Source: Vanilla planifolia (Eukaryota > Streptophyta > Magnoliopsida > Asparagales > Orchidaceae). Taken from it: a stretch of 64,000 bases of DNA. Below are positions 1-13,900 of this stretch, piece after piece. The translations under genes and the position numbers were made by a program. The DNA lies in assembly GCA_023846275.1 (NCBI GenBank), contig CM043877.1, forward strand, positions 12,383,107-12,447,106, read 5' to 3'. Position 1 is the stretch's first letter. The number at the start of each line of letters is the position of its first letter. The notes beneath the pieces are model-generated. The model was not told the DNA's origin, made no database searches, and was given only the letters and a program-made list of their open reading frames with translations.

Positions 1-570
1 CTCCTTAGCTAAATGTTGTCAAAGGTTAATTAAATCTAATGATCATATGCAACAATATTGCATATCATACTCAAGCTATCTCATATGTTCATAGTTCCAC
101 CCTCACTCATTTTCATCCACAGCACTCTTTTTCCTCTTGGAATCTATACCACTTCCAAAAAAATATCAAAAATATAGTATATGATAATTGTCCTGAGATC
201 ATCATATCCATTGCCTTTACTCATATTGGAAATAAGAATCATTGAAATTGCTATTACATAATCCTCTTATTATAATCTATTGCATACAAAAAAAACCATT
301 GAATTTAGGTTTGATTGGAGTTCAAAATCATTTTTCCAAAACAAATGATAAGAAACTGTCAAATCTTTAGAGTTTATCTTTCTCATGTCTCAACCTTACA
401 AAATAAACTCCACATTTGATAAAGTTTCCAAAAAAAAAAAAAAAATTGGAATCTTAGCCACACACTTTCTTGTTAATATTTCTTTTTATTTGGAAGTCAA
501 TATTTTGAGGTTTTGATAGTTTGAACTTAAGCATTTCATTTTCTATAATTTCTTTTTATATCTCCTTATT
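1..570. repeat. Diverged direct repeat, left copy (pairs with 8675-9295)
   Basis: This AT-rich segment resembles 8675-9295 in the same orientation. Shared landmarks, in order, are a CTAAATG block near the left edge, a run like CATATGTTCA, the phrase AACCATTGAATTTAGGTTTGAT, a block with CAAATCTTTAGAG, and CAAATATGATAAAG-like words. The right copy carries extra sequence near 9090-9200. No coding potential is seen. The two copies could be remnants of terminal repeats about 8.7 kb apart, or a segmental duplication; the left copy may be cut by the window edge. Confidence 0.5.
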
Positions 571-704
571 GCTTTGTAAAATTTCAATTATTCTTACGTG
601 CCCATTAAGGAAAAATTTTGTTCAAATTTTTTTTTTGAAACTTTATCTCTTTCATTTTATTTTGTTTCTCCTCCCCTTCTTTGTGATGATGAAAGAGGCA
701 GGAT

Positions 705-1145
705 GAAAATTCTAAAGTTGGAGAAAGAAATGGGAAAAAAAAGACAAGGAAAACAGTGTTTTAATTTAATAACAAAAGTGTTTTCTTCTAGGCACAAAGA
801 TGATCTCCTACTCTATTGGCAAGGGCATGTTCTTTTAAATTACAAGGTATTTTAAGACTATATATCCATAATCAAAATAGAATATATTATTTCTATATCA
901 TCAAGATGTATTTATAAAACTTATAATAGAAATCCTTAAAGCTAAAGAAAAATAACTAATATACTCAATATTAGATAAATAATGCAAACGTAAAGAAATA
1001 TATATAAAATGATAAAAATAGACATATGAGTTTTATATATGACTTATTACAATCTCATAAAAACAAAACAAAAAAATTGAACAACTAAAAACAAATTCTA
1101 TGCAAACATAAAGGCAAACGTCCTAATGCATTATGTCTTGCATCA
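705..1145. repeat. LTR-like interspersed repeat, copy A
   Basis: One of four same-orientation copies of an AT-rich repeat (others about 1880-2300, 15920-16400 and 43060-43530). Shared blocks include a purine-rich GGAGAAAGAAA stretch, CTACTCTATT, a word like ACAACATATTTATAGA followed by TAGAAATC and AAAATACTC, then CATAAAAACAAAA. Copy D at 43 kb sits beside a primer-binding-like site of a minus-strand Ty3/gypsy fossil, so the family is probably LTR-derived. No ORF of substance is present. Confidence 0.5.
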
Positions 1146-1879
1146 ATTGCCTTCCACATTCAATTTTTTTTTACAAAGTTGTACTCTCAATATATCATCA
1201 TTATGATCAGCATCAGAAAAAAAATTCAACAAGATGCTTCTAGCAAACACTTCGAAACACAATTCCCAAATAATTGGAATCATTTTTTGTTCAATCCATT
1301 AGCTCAATTCAAAATGCATGCAATTTGGTTCAAAGTGATTTGTTCAAGTTTAGAATTAACATGGGTTGAGAGTTAGAATTTTCTCATTCACATTTTCGAG
1401 GACATGGCTAAGGTTTGTAGAAGTAGATACAAGTTCAATGAGATTGGTAAGGAAGCAAACGATACTATTCACAAAAGCTCTGTACAGCACAAGTGGTATT
1501 TTTAACTTGCAAGATGCATGTTACAGCTCTTCAAAGGCCATGACAAAGCTGTTCTCATGAAAACATAAGTGAACCTAAGCTTGTGAGGTGTCGAGGCAAT
1601 GTAGAGATGATAAGCAACCTCTTGGGGAGAAGGCGCATTGCACAAACTAATGGGTGCTTACATGTCAAAGGAGTAGTGCTACGTCAAGTGGCTAAATGAT
1701 GGATTAAACTAAGAGGAAGCTCAGCTCAGAGAATGTGGTTTGAGAGTTTGGTGGCATTGGAAGCTAAAAAATCAAGAAAACTGAGGGGAGCAAAGTGGAC
1801 AATAATGGTGGATCATCGTAATGGTTTGAACACTTTAAAGTATGCTTAAATATCAAATTGATGATGAATGAGGATAAAT
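1146..1879. other. Gene-free spacer between LTR-like copies A and B
   Basis: About 730 bases between two copies of the same repeat. The stretch 1560-1830 is less AT-rich than its surroundings and contains words such as CTCAGCTCAGAG, but the short ORFs here match nothing I recognise. It may be interior or flanking sequence of the LTR-like family. Confidence 0.4.
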
Positions 1880-2300
1880 GAAAATATTATAGGTGGAGAA
1901 AGAAAATGAGAAAATAGATAAAAGAGATTTTTTTTACTCTGTCGATAAGAGTGTGCTCTTCCAAACACAAAGATAATTTTCTACTCTATTATGTGCTTTT
2001 TTAAGTAAAGAAATCTTTAAAGATGCACATTCATAACTAAAATATTATATATTATTTTCATTCTATTACAACATATTTATAGATCTTATATAGAAATCTT
2101 TAATTTTAAAAAATGACTAAAATACTCTTAATTCAAAAAATAATACAAATATAAAAAATCCAAAAATGATAAAAATAATGCATGAACAATATTTATAACC
2201 CATAAAAACAAAAAAAAATAACAACTAAATAATTATGAAAAATCCTATACAAACATTAAATCTATCTAGTAATATACTTTATCCTAATCACTTTGTCTAG
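1880..2300. repeat. LTR-like interspersed repeat, copy B
   Basis: The second copy of the family, about 1.17 kb after copy A and in the same orientation. It keeps the GGTGGAGAAAGAAAATGAG start, the CTACTCTATT word, the block reading ATTCTATTACAACATATTT, and the downstream CCCATAAAAACAAAAA. The copies are clearly diverged from each other, so the insertions or duplications are old. Confidence 0.5.
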
Positions 2301-5300
2301 GTTTGGGTTGAAAATTCCCTTTTTTTGCTCATTACTTTTTTGTTGATTTTCACACTTCCATAGTTTGTTTCAATTCCCCACATCCTCATGCCCACCCTAA
2401 GTCATATTGATACTAGTGTTAAAGCCCTAGTAATTTTGTAATTACTTGTTATCTTTACTTAGAAACATCATCATTAATATTTTATTTCAATTTCTTTACA
2501 TACCACTACCACATTATCACTTCTTGACAAAAAAAATTTATAATGATAATTATCTTATTATGAGCTAGAATATCTACTATAGAGAAATTGTCCTTTTATT
2601 TGGTGCAAAAATGGTATCATTTACTACATCTGTTGAAAAAATAGTGAAAAAAAAGTTTATCTAATGTTTTTTTTAAACTTACGGCATTTCTTGTTTGAGA
2701 CATTTAACTACTATAGATGCTTTCTCTTTTGTTATACACATATTATACTTTGTTTTGACATCATTGGAGTTCCATTACACTGACTACCTTTGATTCCTTA
2801 TGGCATTCTATTATTTGGATATGAAAAGTTTAACTTAGAAATTTTAGATTATCATTCAATTTTCTTTATTGATAAAGCTCACAAACAAACTTCTAAAAAT
2901 GTCCATTAACTTACTATGACTTGATACTTATCACCTCATTCAACCTTTCCTAACAATAGAAATTGAGGCTTCATTTAACAATTACATTTTTTTTGTAATC
3001 ACTTGGTTTTCATTCTCTCTAAAAAGAGAGAGATTAAATTCTATTGGCATTTAAGTTTCATAAACTTCATAATGAACTAATATGCCACTTATGATGATCT
3101 AGTCATTTTAGGTATTACATTACTTGTATGCATAATGATCATTATCACTTGTGTGCTATGATTATCGATAGTAATATGATTGGTCTTATCTCATAGTGTA
3201 CCCTACATTTTCTAGATTTATAACCAATCACTCACCTAAAATTATATCTTATTAGTTTATCTAATGGAATTAGAGTTAAAATTACTTATATATGCCTAGT
3301 TTTACTTTCATATGATAATTATTGTCTTCATGTAAATTATGATGTCGTGACTGTAGCCATCATTGATGTTATTTTAAATCAACTTATGTTCTCAATTCTT
3401 TTGTCTTATCATCACTGATGTTATTCTAGATCAAACTTAGGTTCACAATTCCTTTGTTTTACCATCAATGATGTTATTATAGATCAAACTTAGGTGCACA
3501 ATTCTTTTGTATCACATCACACATATAAGTGCATTATATTGTGTAATCCTCGTATTTTAATGTGCAGATAATGCTCCAACCTTTTATTCTATCTCGCCAA
3601 CCAAAGCCTAAAGTAACCCTACACAAACCTCCAAACCTAGATTCATTATCTCTTTAGCAATCACCTTCACCTTAACATTACCAACCTAAAATCCCAACCC
3701 TTGAGCTTACACTACATACATTATCTCAAAGCTACACCTTACTTGTTAACGCTTAAATTCATCCTCTTACTCTTTCTTGTACACTTATTAGTGATCCATT
3801 ACTATTAATACTTACACTTTCATCTATATCCATTTATACTACCTTAATAAATATATTGATACCCATTGGTGCTGGATATCAATTGTCACATTAGATTTTA
3901 ATGCAACATAGAATAGTTTGGATGTAAATTAGATTTAATGGCATTTATATTTTCAAATTATGGAGGGTCTCTATTTATGTTTTTATTAGTTTTTTAAAGT
4001 TATTTAGGATTTGTTTAAAGTTATAAGGATGAGTTTAATTATTGATCTCTTAAATTTTAAATTGTCATAAATGTTTATGTATTATAAGTTTTTAATAAAA
4101 TGAAAATATAGTGTTGAAGTGATGCTCATTTGGTTCACTTAATTTTTGATCCATTTTTTTCTTTTTAACATTTAGAAAATCTTTATTTTATAAAATCTCG
4201 TTATTTTGAAAATCTTTTTTTATGTATAAAATTTCTCTTAGAAAGCAAAAAAAAAAATATGCTCAGGTTAAAAATAATTTGAATCTATTTATAAAAATAA
4301 CTAAACTATTTACAAAACTTGTTCTTACAACAAAACTTTAAGTAACAAATATGTCAAATATCAAACTATAATATATTGTTATCATAATAGCATCTAATAT
4401 TTTTTGTATGATCCAAATTGTAATACATTTATATGTCATATAAAAAAAATTGTAAAATTAAATATTACTCTCATTGTATTCTTGGAATTTTGTGATGTAT
4501 ATCTATAACACATAAAATATTAAATCATAAAAATAAATTGAGCCAAGCAACACAAAATCAAAAAGCATAAAAAGAACATAAAATAATACAAGATTAAGGT
4601 TATACCACATGTTAAGTCCAAATATTAAAATACATAATAACTAATATAAAGTTATCTAAAGTAAGTGTAATATGCCAATACAATGTTTCCACCCTTTAGG
4701 TTAATAGTTTTTATCTTCCATTTTAAATTAATTTGACCACTTTTTAACTTTTTATTTGTACCCATAATTTTTTAAACTTTTTATTAAACATTTTCTTTCT
4801 TTTTTAACATGAGATTTAGGCTTAATTTTCAAAATATATGTTATATATTTTGTTAATTTTCTATTTCAATTAAACTAATAAGTAATATACTAGAACAATT
4901 TACACCTTATCATTGGTTCCATAATTAAGTTAAATCTCTAGATTATATTTTGGAATGAGATATCTTTTTTTTTTTTTTTGTCTTATGATTAATTTATACT
5001 TCTAGATTTTATTGCAAAATGGCATACACTCCTTTGAGTAATGATGTGGATTAACATATTAAGTTTTACAAAATCTAGTTCTTAAGAACTAACTTCTATC
5101 TTTGACTTTTACGAATCCTTTTTTATACCTTTAATAACCTCATTTTATTAATTTGATTTGAAGAAACGATCATTTTACTTTTTCATAATTTCATGCAATT
5201 AAGTTATATATGATATATCATATATGATAAAGTGTGTTATATTATTAATAAAAAAATATAATTTACACCTACATGCTTGTATAAGAACCTAAGTAAACAA

Positions 5301-8300
5301 TAAAATCAAACCATTAAATTTTATCACTAATTTATGTAAACATAACGTACTAATCATTCAAAACACTGATTTTTATAACTAAAAGAGAACTCTTTATTGC
5401 ATTGCAACACACATAAAGAAATATATATTTTTATTAGTGTACTTACTCTTTCATGTTTTTTATTATTATCCTATTTAAGACCTATTATTACATTACAATA
5501 TTATAAAAACTTTAATTGCATCCAATACTCAATCTAATTATTATATAATGAATATAGTTTTACAAATTTAAGATCAATATTATCAGTCAGTATTCAACAA
5601 ATCAAATGCATCATATCACATAATAAACTTACAATTATTTCCAAGAATTGGTCATTCCAAGATGGATTGGTTCTTATTTGCATGCTTCATGAATTTCCTT
5701 ATATCTCAATTCCTACACCTTTTCCTTTCTTTCTAACAAGGTGACATAGGAATTCCTTCTCCTTCATAAAGCCCCCAAAGAAATTTCCTTCCTTCCTTCT
5801 CACAATAATGAGGAATTCCTATATACTCCCTCTTCTCTCCTTCTCACAAGACTAAGACAATAGCACTTTCCCCATTTCCTTGGCTCATAAAAAAATTTCT
5901 CCTTGCATTTTCTTCACAAATTTCTCCATTATTTCACTTAAAGAACCACTCCACACCTTTTACTTTTTCATCCTAAATGAATATCAAGCTACATGTGAAA
6001 GATTTCCTCTACAAGAGCATGCCAATCTCTGTGGCTCTCCTATTAATTTGTTTTAAGTGATTAAGTAAAAGGGCATGGATTTTTTAATTTGCACCTTTTA
6101 TGCAAATTAGAATTTAGAGCTTATTAATTAAAATAAATAAAGTTTACTTAAAATCTTATATATATAATTATATTTCTTGCATTTATTCATCAACACTATT
6201 ACAAAAAAAATTGTTGAGAATCAACAATCTACTCCTCAAACTCTATAATTCATATAAATTTTATAGTCGTTTAATGTCATTTGATATTTTTAATAATTTT
6301 CTTTTTCAAAATCCATATAACAAATGTTATATTATTTTTTATTTTTAAGATTTATTTTTTAATTAATTACTATAACACTTTGTATTCACGTTAAAATAAT
6401 TTTAAATTAAGTTACTTTATGAACTCTTTATCATAGTATAGTTTCATAATTTTTTATGTTAATTTGTATTTATTTCCATTTATGGTAGTTCTATAATTTA
6501 AATTATTGCTAAGTTCTTCATTAATCTTTAATTTCTTTTTTACATTCTAAAACCTATAATTTTCATTTACTTAGTGCCATTGGATATTTAATAATTCGTA
6601 TTATCATTGTTTAAATTTAGTTCCTTTTTTTCATGTTTCATAATCTTTTTGGTGATGTATAATTTTGTAAAAAAATTAATAATGATCATAAAAATTATAA
6701 ATAAATATATTTATTTATCTCATAAAAATGATTATAATCTTTCTCTTTTAATATAAACTCTAATTAATCCTATGGTCATTATATTTTGTCAATTTATGTA
6801 TTTGATAATTCTAAATTCTCAAAAAACTTATCTAAATAATTATTTCTACTTTTAAACTATTACAATTAGTTATTTGAATAAATTTTTAAATTTTGAAAAA
6901 ATATACATGGTATCTTTTTCTCTATGCTTGGCATTGGTAGCCAACCTTCTCCTCTTTTCCTTATATCCTATTTTCGTTATGTTGCTCTTCACCATCAACT
7001 TCTTCATAGTGTGATATTATCATAAATAAACTTATTTCTAAGCTTTCATTTGGAGAAGACTTTGGAGAACATTATCTCCTGTATTCTCCATTTGATGCTA
7101 ATGTTTTTGAGAAATTACTCAACTTGTCGTCACCATTACCTAGTATTGATATATAATTGACACTTGTGCTAAAGATTATAAGTTTTCTTGCATGCCACCA
7201 TTACTAACTCTTCTTGATCTTATAACCCTAGCATTATTTACGGTTAGCTTACCTCCACTAGTCTTGAGCTTTCTTGTTGTATTATTTAGGTTAACACCAC
7301 CATAGGAGCTTATTACTTTCACATTACCAAAGTTGATTGCCTTCCCTCTTTTATAAGATTATTTTAATTAAGACACTATCCCTCCACCTTCATCCTCATA
7401 TGATCTTTTTGACATCTTACCACTTTTTTTATCCATCTAATTGAATAATGATTTTTATTTTTAAGCTAGTTTATCATTTAATATCAGTGTCAAGTCCTTG
7501 AGATAGATTACAAGATGTACTTGTAGAAATTGTTATTTTCTTTTTCTTTTTTATGATTATAGAATTCATCCTTCTATTGATCATGGAAGGTAACATGGAA
7601 GAAAAAAAATATATTTAGGATCACTCGAAGGAATGCTAGATTCTACCTCCCATCCTTCTTTGTTATAATTTACTCAAAAGTGATTCTATGGGAGCATCTA
7701 ATGCTTGAGCATCTGATGCTTTGCTCTTATTAATTTAGGTTTAAAAGATTGATTAGTCCATTTTAATACCTTTTATTTTTGAAATTTTTTTTGTAGTTAT
7801 TTTAGTTATTCTATATTGCATATATGCATAATGAATATATCTAGCCATTTGCTTATATTACTTGTATATTTTCATAATATATCTAAACATTAGAGTTGTT
7901 AAGTTTTATTTAGTCTAGAGATTAAGGAATGTTTTAGTCTACAAATTCAAGGCCATTTGAGCTTATCTAGGTAATTGAATATTATTTTGAGGTCATTATT
8001 GGTATTTGGATATGATTGTAATACTTTTTAGTTCATGTTGACTTTTTCAAGGGCTTCTTATGGTTTGATAATATTCTTCAATTGTTCATGGTTTTGTTTA
8101 TGTCATATGCTAATGGTCTATGTTTTGTGATGTGTTAAGATATATTTGGAGTTTTAGATGTGTATTATATTATATCATGTGTGTTTTGGAGCTTTCAAAC
8201 ATTTGGTTGTATTATCAAACTTTGTGCATTCCTCTTGATTTATAAGATTTATTAGGGCTTTCATGGTTAATTGGATAGCCACATGTGCTTCATGTATCAT

Positions 8301-8674
8301 TCCATACAAACACATGAGTACAATCAATGCTCGTTGGTTTAACCTACACCATTTATACAATTGGGTCAAATGAATTAACTTAGGTACTTGGAGAATTTCA
8401 CTAGGTGATTCTCACAAAACTATACATAATACTTTCCTTAATCACTTAATGATCTCTCAATTACACAAGATGTTTGTCTTTATCTTAATTTTTTTAATGT
8501 CATTTTTTTTTGTTAGTATTAAATAGATCCTTGGGGAGGAAGTTATGTATGCTTATAAATATGATGGTAATATGATTGTAAAGATCATTTACCAATTTTT
8601 TGAAATGAAAGGATGAAGATCATGTTTTATTTTTAGCCTTTAGCATTGTGTAGTTGTAGGAGAAAATGAAGTAG
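2301..8674. other. AT-rich intergenic DNA, no gene seen
   Basis: About 6.4 kb with frequent stops in all frames and long A/T runs. No ORF here has recognisable domains. It contains a 53-bp tandem repeat at 3358-3515 and a pyrimidine-rich stretch at about 5690-5960 with many TTCCTTC and TTCTCC words. I see no tRNA, rRNA or conserved coding exon. Confidence 0.6.
3358..3515 (+). repeat. Tandem repeat, three copies of about 53 bp
   Basis: Three successive units start at about 3358, 3410 and 3463. Each reads roughly CATCA(T/C/A)TGATGTTATT, then A/TAGATCAAACTTA, then CACAATTCTTTTGT. The second and third units resemble each other more than the first, as expected for stepwise duplication. The array is non-coding and too short for a satellite block. 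Confidence 0.8.
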
Positions 8675-9295
8675 TTTTCCTCAGCTAAATGCTATATAGG
8701 TTGATTAAATGATATGATACTTAGGTTATCTCATAAATTTATACTTCACCTGTTTTCACATGCTCTAATTTTGCTTATTATATTATGTACCACTTCTTTA
8801 TACATTATTAGAAAAATACAAAAAAAGTTATATGAAAATTATCATAATCTCCTCTTCTTTATTAAGATTATTGTCTATTGCAAAAAAGAACCATTGGATT
8901 TATATTTGATATTAGTTGAAAACTTTTCTTTTAATGTCTCCTACAAAAAATCATCAAATCTCTATAGTTTTTATTTTGCATTTCCTAAAGTGACAAACAA
9001 ACTCCAAATATGATGAAGTTTTAAAGCATTTAGAAATTTAAACCCCCAAAATTTCCATGTTAATCACTTTTTTATTTTAAAGCAAAATTTAAGGGAAATC
9101 AAAGCCTATCATTTTCTAGGATTATTTTTCCATGTCCTAAGTGTTTGGTATAAAAACCCAAAAAATGATTTCAAATTGATTCAAAATTTTCATAACCTCT
9201 TTTGACTCATAGAAGAGAAGCTTTAATATTTGAAGTTTTCTTAAATTTCTTATTTTTTATTATAATTTGCTTCTCCACCTCCTTATCCTTATTTG
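8675..9295. repeat. Diverged direct repeat, right copy (pairs with 1-570)
   Basis: This segment repeats the left window edge in the same orientation: CTAAATGCTATATAGG, TTATCTCATA, AACCATTGGATTTATATTTGAT, ATCAAATCTCTATAG and ACTCCAAATATGATGAAG all have counterparts in 1-570. The copies differ by many substitutions and an insertion. No coding sequence is evident; a 99-codon plus-strand ORF at 8714-9013 is low-complexity and lies wholly within the repeat. Confidence 0.5.
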
Positions 9296-10399
9296 GGATT
9301 GATCTCTCTATTTCTGCATATTACTTAATGTTTCCACCACTACTATAGTTTGCTTGGTTCCTTATATCATCTTGGTTAATCAACATTAGCTATTCATTCT
9401 AACATTCCTAGTATATGACTTCTAATAGGTTTCCTATTACTTCACCATGGTCTTTGTCAAATCCTAAACAATTTAAGTCAATTTCTCCATTTATTACTCC
9501 AATGCTTGATTAGATTTTTTATCATTCGTTGTAAAATATTTGAACCCCTAAAGTCTCCTCTAATTACGGCTAAGATGTCTAACTCTATTTTTGTCAAGAC
9601 TTCTCAACTTTAGCCATACATGTCTGAGCATGACTGTAATATCGCAAGATCAATTCTCACTTGTACAAACTTTTGTGCTAGTTGAGCAAGAGAATAAGAT
9701 TTTCTCAAGTTTAAGGGGATGAGCTAGTGTGAAGAAGTTTGACATCAATAGAGAAAGAGAAAAGGACATGGATTAACAAAGCAAGAATGATTTTCTTCTA
9801 TTTCTTAAAATTTCTCCCAAGTATAAGTAAAAAGAAAAAGTCTCCAACGGCTCAAGTCAAGTGGGTTCATATATCAATATCTTATTAGATACATATAACA
9901 ACTACCAATAATTATGTATTAAAAAATAGGGCAATCGATGGGATCAACAATTGTAGTGGATAAAAGAAGTGTTAATAGTTAAACCTAATTAGTTTACCTT
10001 CATGTTTAAGAGCCATGCTCATAATTATTCTGATTATTCTAGCTACATCATAGTGTTTTTGTGGTTCATTTCTATAAGCTCGAATAGACGTCCTAGAGTG
10101 CTAACAAATATTATTGAGACCTTTTTTTAAAAGGCTTTGTCTATGGCTGCACAAGCATAAAACTTTCTTTCCTAAGAGACTCCTTTCCCAAGAATGAAAG
10201 AAATTTCATAAGACTATCCCCCAAATTATCCCTTGATGGTTCTTGATGAAATGTCTTCTATTTTCTCCAAATCTCCATAATAGATCTAAGATTTTTTGAG
10301 ATACCTTGAGCTAATTGATCGAGAGCTCAATTTCAAGTTCATTAAATACAAAATGGTGAAAAAGTAAGAGAAGAGACAAAACAACGAAAATCGTCGTTC
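9296..10399. other. AT-rich intergenic DNA, nothing recognised
   Basis: About 1.1 kb without a supported gene, RNA or repeat. Confidence 0.5.
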
Positions 10400-10990
10400 C
10401 AACACGAAGCAACAAGAACCACACATGCTATCATTCACAAAGGCTCACTGCAGGTGTGCTAGAATATGTGTGTAGCATGCAAGTCACGTGACGTGCCTAA
10501 GACACTAATGTAAGCATGAGAAGGCTCGACACGCCATACATTCACTTGAATTGGGCATACATGTCTATGCGGACTAACACATGTGTATTGCACGTGCCCA
10601 AGTAGGTCTCCTACGACACGCACGATCCACACATGCGGTAGGTGAACATACCACTCTAACACAATCAACATGTGCATGGCAGGATATGTTCATACGTGCA
10701 ATCTCTTGTGCACGCATAGGCATGCCAGTTGCAATGCAAAATTTGTAGAATTTTGAATTTTGGTCAAAATAACATATTATGAAAAAAATATGTATTTTGT
10801 CATAAAGTATTGTATTTAAATATCTATATAAAGGAATGCAAATAATAATAAATCAATTCAGAACTTCATGATTTCATAATTTCTTGAATTTCATCTTTTT
10901 ATAAAAAAAATCATTTTATTTGTTTCTTTTTAAGTTCTTTGTCATTTTCACATTTCAATTTTTACTATTACAACTCTAGGAAAATATCTG
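10400..10990 (+). other. GC-richer island followed by a TATA-like site; possible LTR relic
   Basis: From about 10430 to 10740 the sequence turns abruptly GC-richer and is crowded with CACGTG, ACATGTG, CATGCG and GCACGTGC words, then returns to AT-rich DNA with a TATA-like CTATATAAAGG near 10830. This arrangement recalls the U3 region and core promoter of some plant LTRs, but no matching second copy or retroelement domain is seen nearby. The 72-codon minus-strand ORF in it (10459-10677) looks like a compositional accident. Confidence 0.35.
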
Positions 10991-13900
10991 ATGTCAAGGG
11001 CTTGAGGTGAGAATATCTTATAGACATATCGCTAACTTTTTTCTTGACTGAGTAGGTCTAATAATTGACCCTCTTACTATGAGCATACTTTTTTAAAGTT
11101 AATTTGTAGAAACATATCCAAATACTTTATACTTAATTCATAGCGTTATGTGCATGCATAAGCTTTTGTCGACAAAACTTTGTCATCCTACTTAGGTGGT
11201 CACATGCAAGAACTTGACTTCTTTGATGAGTTCATGCACCATAACCAACCAATCAAGTTACCTTAAATTTAAATTTCAAATTCCAAGATTAAGACAATGT
11301 TCTAGCCATATTTGAATCACACATTGTTGTAGTGCTTCCTATGAAACCTTTTTTTTGTATAGTTTTCAACATTCCATGCAGCTTAATAAGCTCTTGTCAA
11401 ATTATCAAGTGGTGACATCTTAGATGTTCCAAGGACCAAAATTAGCAATAATGCTTCTTACGCAAATCATATTTTTGTAATATTAAAAAAACCAAGCAAC
11501 CACTTCATAATATCATTCCTTAACCATACAAGAAACTATAAAATAATACATTTTGTATCTTCTTAAATGATATAACTCATATATAACTCCTCAAATTGTA
11601 TAATATAATCTTGGATGATCCATATATCTTGGGTTTTTTATCATCTAACATGTTATCATAATAAGTAGTTGAGATGAAAAAGACTAAATTTGTAGATTTT
11701 TTGACACTTTTCTCTATTATGCACCAATTTAAATAATTTTTTAATTAAACAGTGTAATCAATAATAACCATCCTAAGAAATTGTTAAATTGCTTTGGATT
11801 GTTGAGTTATTTTTAATAGAATAGAAGCATATGTTTATGTAACACTCGATGAGGGTGGGGAGTGAACACAAATGAGTGAAAGTGTGGCAAAATGCATTAA
11901 AAAAAATTATGACTGTTGTATAGGACTTTTAGGGGTTTCAAGTATGAATAAAACTTACATCAACTCTATGAGGGTTGATCATCAACTTTATTAGTAATAA
12001 GTCTTCAAAATAGTGAAGCATCATATAGGGATAACTTGACATTAAATCTTATAAGAATTCTATGATTAAGCATTTTAAAACTAAAATAGTTTTAAAATGA
12101 TGACTAAGAGAAAAAAAACTCTTAAATAAAGACAAAACATAATTGAATGGGGATTATCTTATGCTTTAAAAAGATCTAAGAACCACCAATGATAGTTTGT
12201 TAAACCATCCTGTACTTTTTGCTAATTATCCTAGACAATATTAGTCAAATATCATGTCAATCCCTTTTTAGCTTTAAAAAACAAAATGTCACAAGTTATA
12301 TTGTCGAGTCTATTGCCTCCATCTAACCTTTAAAATTATGCATTATTAGTTCAATCGGTTCCTTTTACTAGAAATCACTCATCTTAAGTGAGTGCGATAT
12401 CTTGTAACTCTCTAACATGCAATCTTTTGCCAAAAGATCCAAGTAACATCACAATTAAGTTTATTCCTATATCATATAATGCATTTGAAAATTCCTCTAT
12501 TAGATACACAAACTCACATAATCAAACATTATCTATAACATGAACAACGCTCTGAATAACTCGTGTAAAATTTCTTAAATAAGATATAACAATTCAAATG
12601 AATAGTGAATAATAATATAAACAAAACCATGATAACATATTCTTTGAAACATAAATATTATATATACCAAGACAAGCAAATGAAGCAATAAAAAAACTCT
12701 AGGCCAGACTAAAATTATAAATATATGACAAATAAGTAATCCAAAGATTAAGTCAAAGACACTTGCGATTGATTATAAGATATTAAATTCTATAGCTTGA
12801 ATAGGTTTTATTTACCAATTCTTAAAATCCCTAATTCAAGAGCATTTTCACTTATTTTTTTTATAAATTATAATGAGTAAAACTCTCCTAATTTGCTAGC
12901 TACTTTCTTCAAGTAATCAATTTAGAAGCTTGGAGAAATTAAATACATCATTACGTAAGTTCCTCAAATATCTTTCTTATTATAAAAATCTCCCAATAAA
13001 AGTGGCATCTTACATATATGCCATAATAACGAAACATGTTGTGACATGTTATAAATAATTGTTTATTCGTGGTTAGATTAAAAATATCATCAATAAAATT
13101 TTAGAAATCATGAATTACAAATTTGCCCAAAAGCCTTACTAGTCAAAATAAGACGAGGGAAGACAATACACGCTACACTGTCGGCTATAAAGACTCGTTC
13201 AAGTTTTCACTTAACAGCTTATATATATATATATATATTTTTTAATTCAAAAGCTTCCTAATTGAATTTGTCAAAGTAAATATTAAAAATATTAAAATTT
13301 AGGAAATATTTTTTTTTCCAAAAGTCTATTTTTATTTTCGTATAATATTATTTAAAAGTCTTAAATGTTTGACCAATCATATTTTATAATAATATTATTA
13401 TAAATTATAATTTTATCATTTAAAATTGGTACAAAGATGTCACTCATAGAGGTTGGTTATTGTGATTTTCAAAAATAAAATAGAATATTACTAAAATAAC
13501 TTGAGTCAAATAATAAAAAATATTAATAAGTTTTTAAAATATTAAAATATAAATAAACACATGATTTAAACAACACTTAGTCAAATAGCTCTGGAGAAAA
13601 TTTTTTAAAGATAAAACATATATGGATAATTCATCTAAAATAATCTTTTATATTAATAATTTTAATATCACAATTACAATTTATAAATATAGAAATATTT
13701 ATTTTTATAATTTAATATTATAATTTAAAATTAGTTGTTTTAAACATCAGACATTTACATAAATTTTCAATATAAGATTTTCAATAAATGGAAATTGAAT
13801 TTGCATACCACATGATCTATAGGTATATGCTTTGAATGAAAAAGAAGTAGAATAAACAATTGTTTAATTATTATGAAACTTTCATGCATAACATTTGGTC

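Noticed and set aside
3358-3515. CRISPR-like array
   Set aside because: Units are adjacent without unique spacers, and the DNA is from a plant nucleus.
10459-10677. 72-codon minus-strand ORF in the GC-rich island
   Set aside because: Composition is driven by repeated ACATGTG-type words; no domain, no supporting context.
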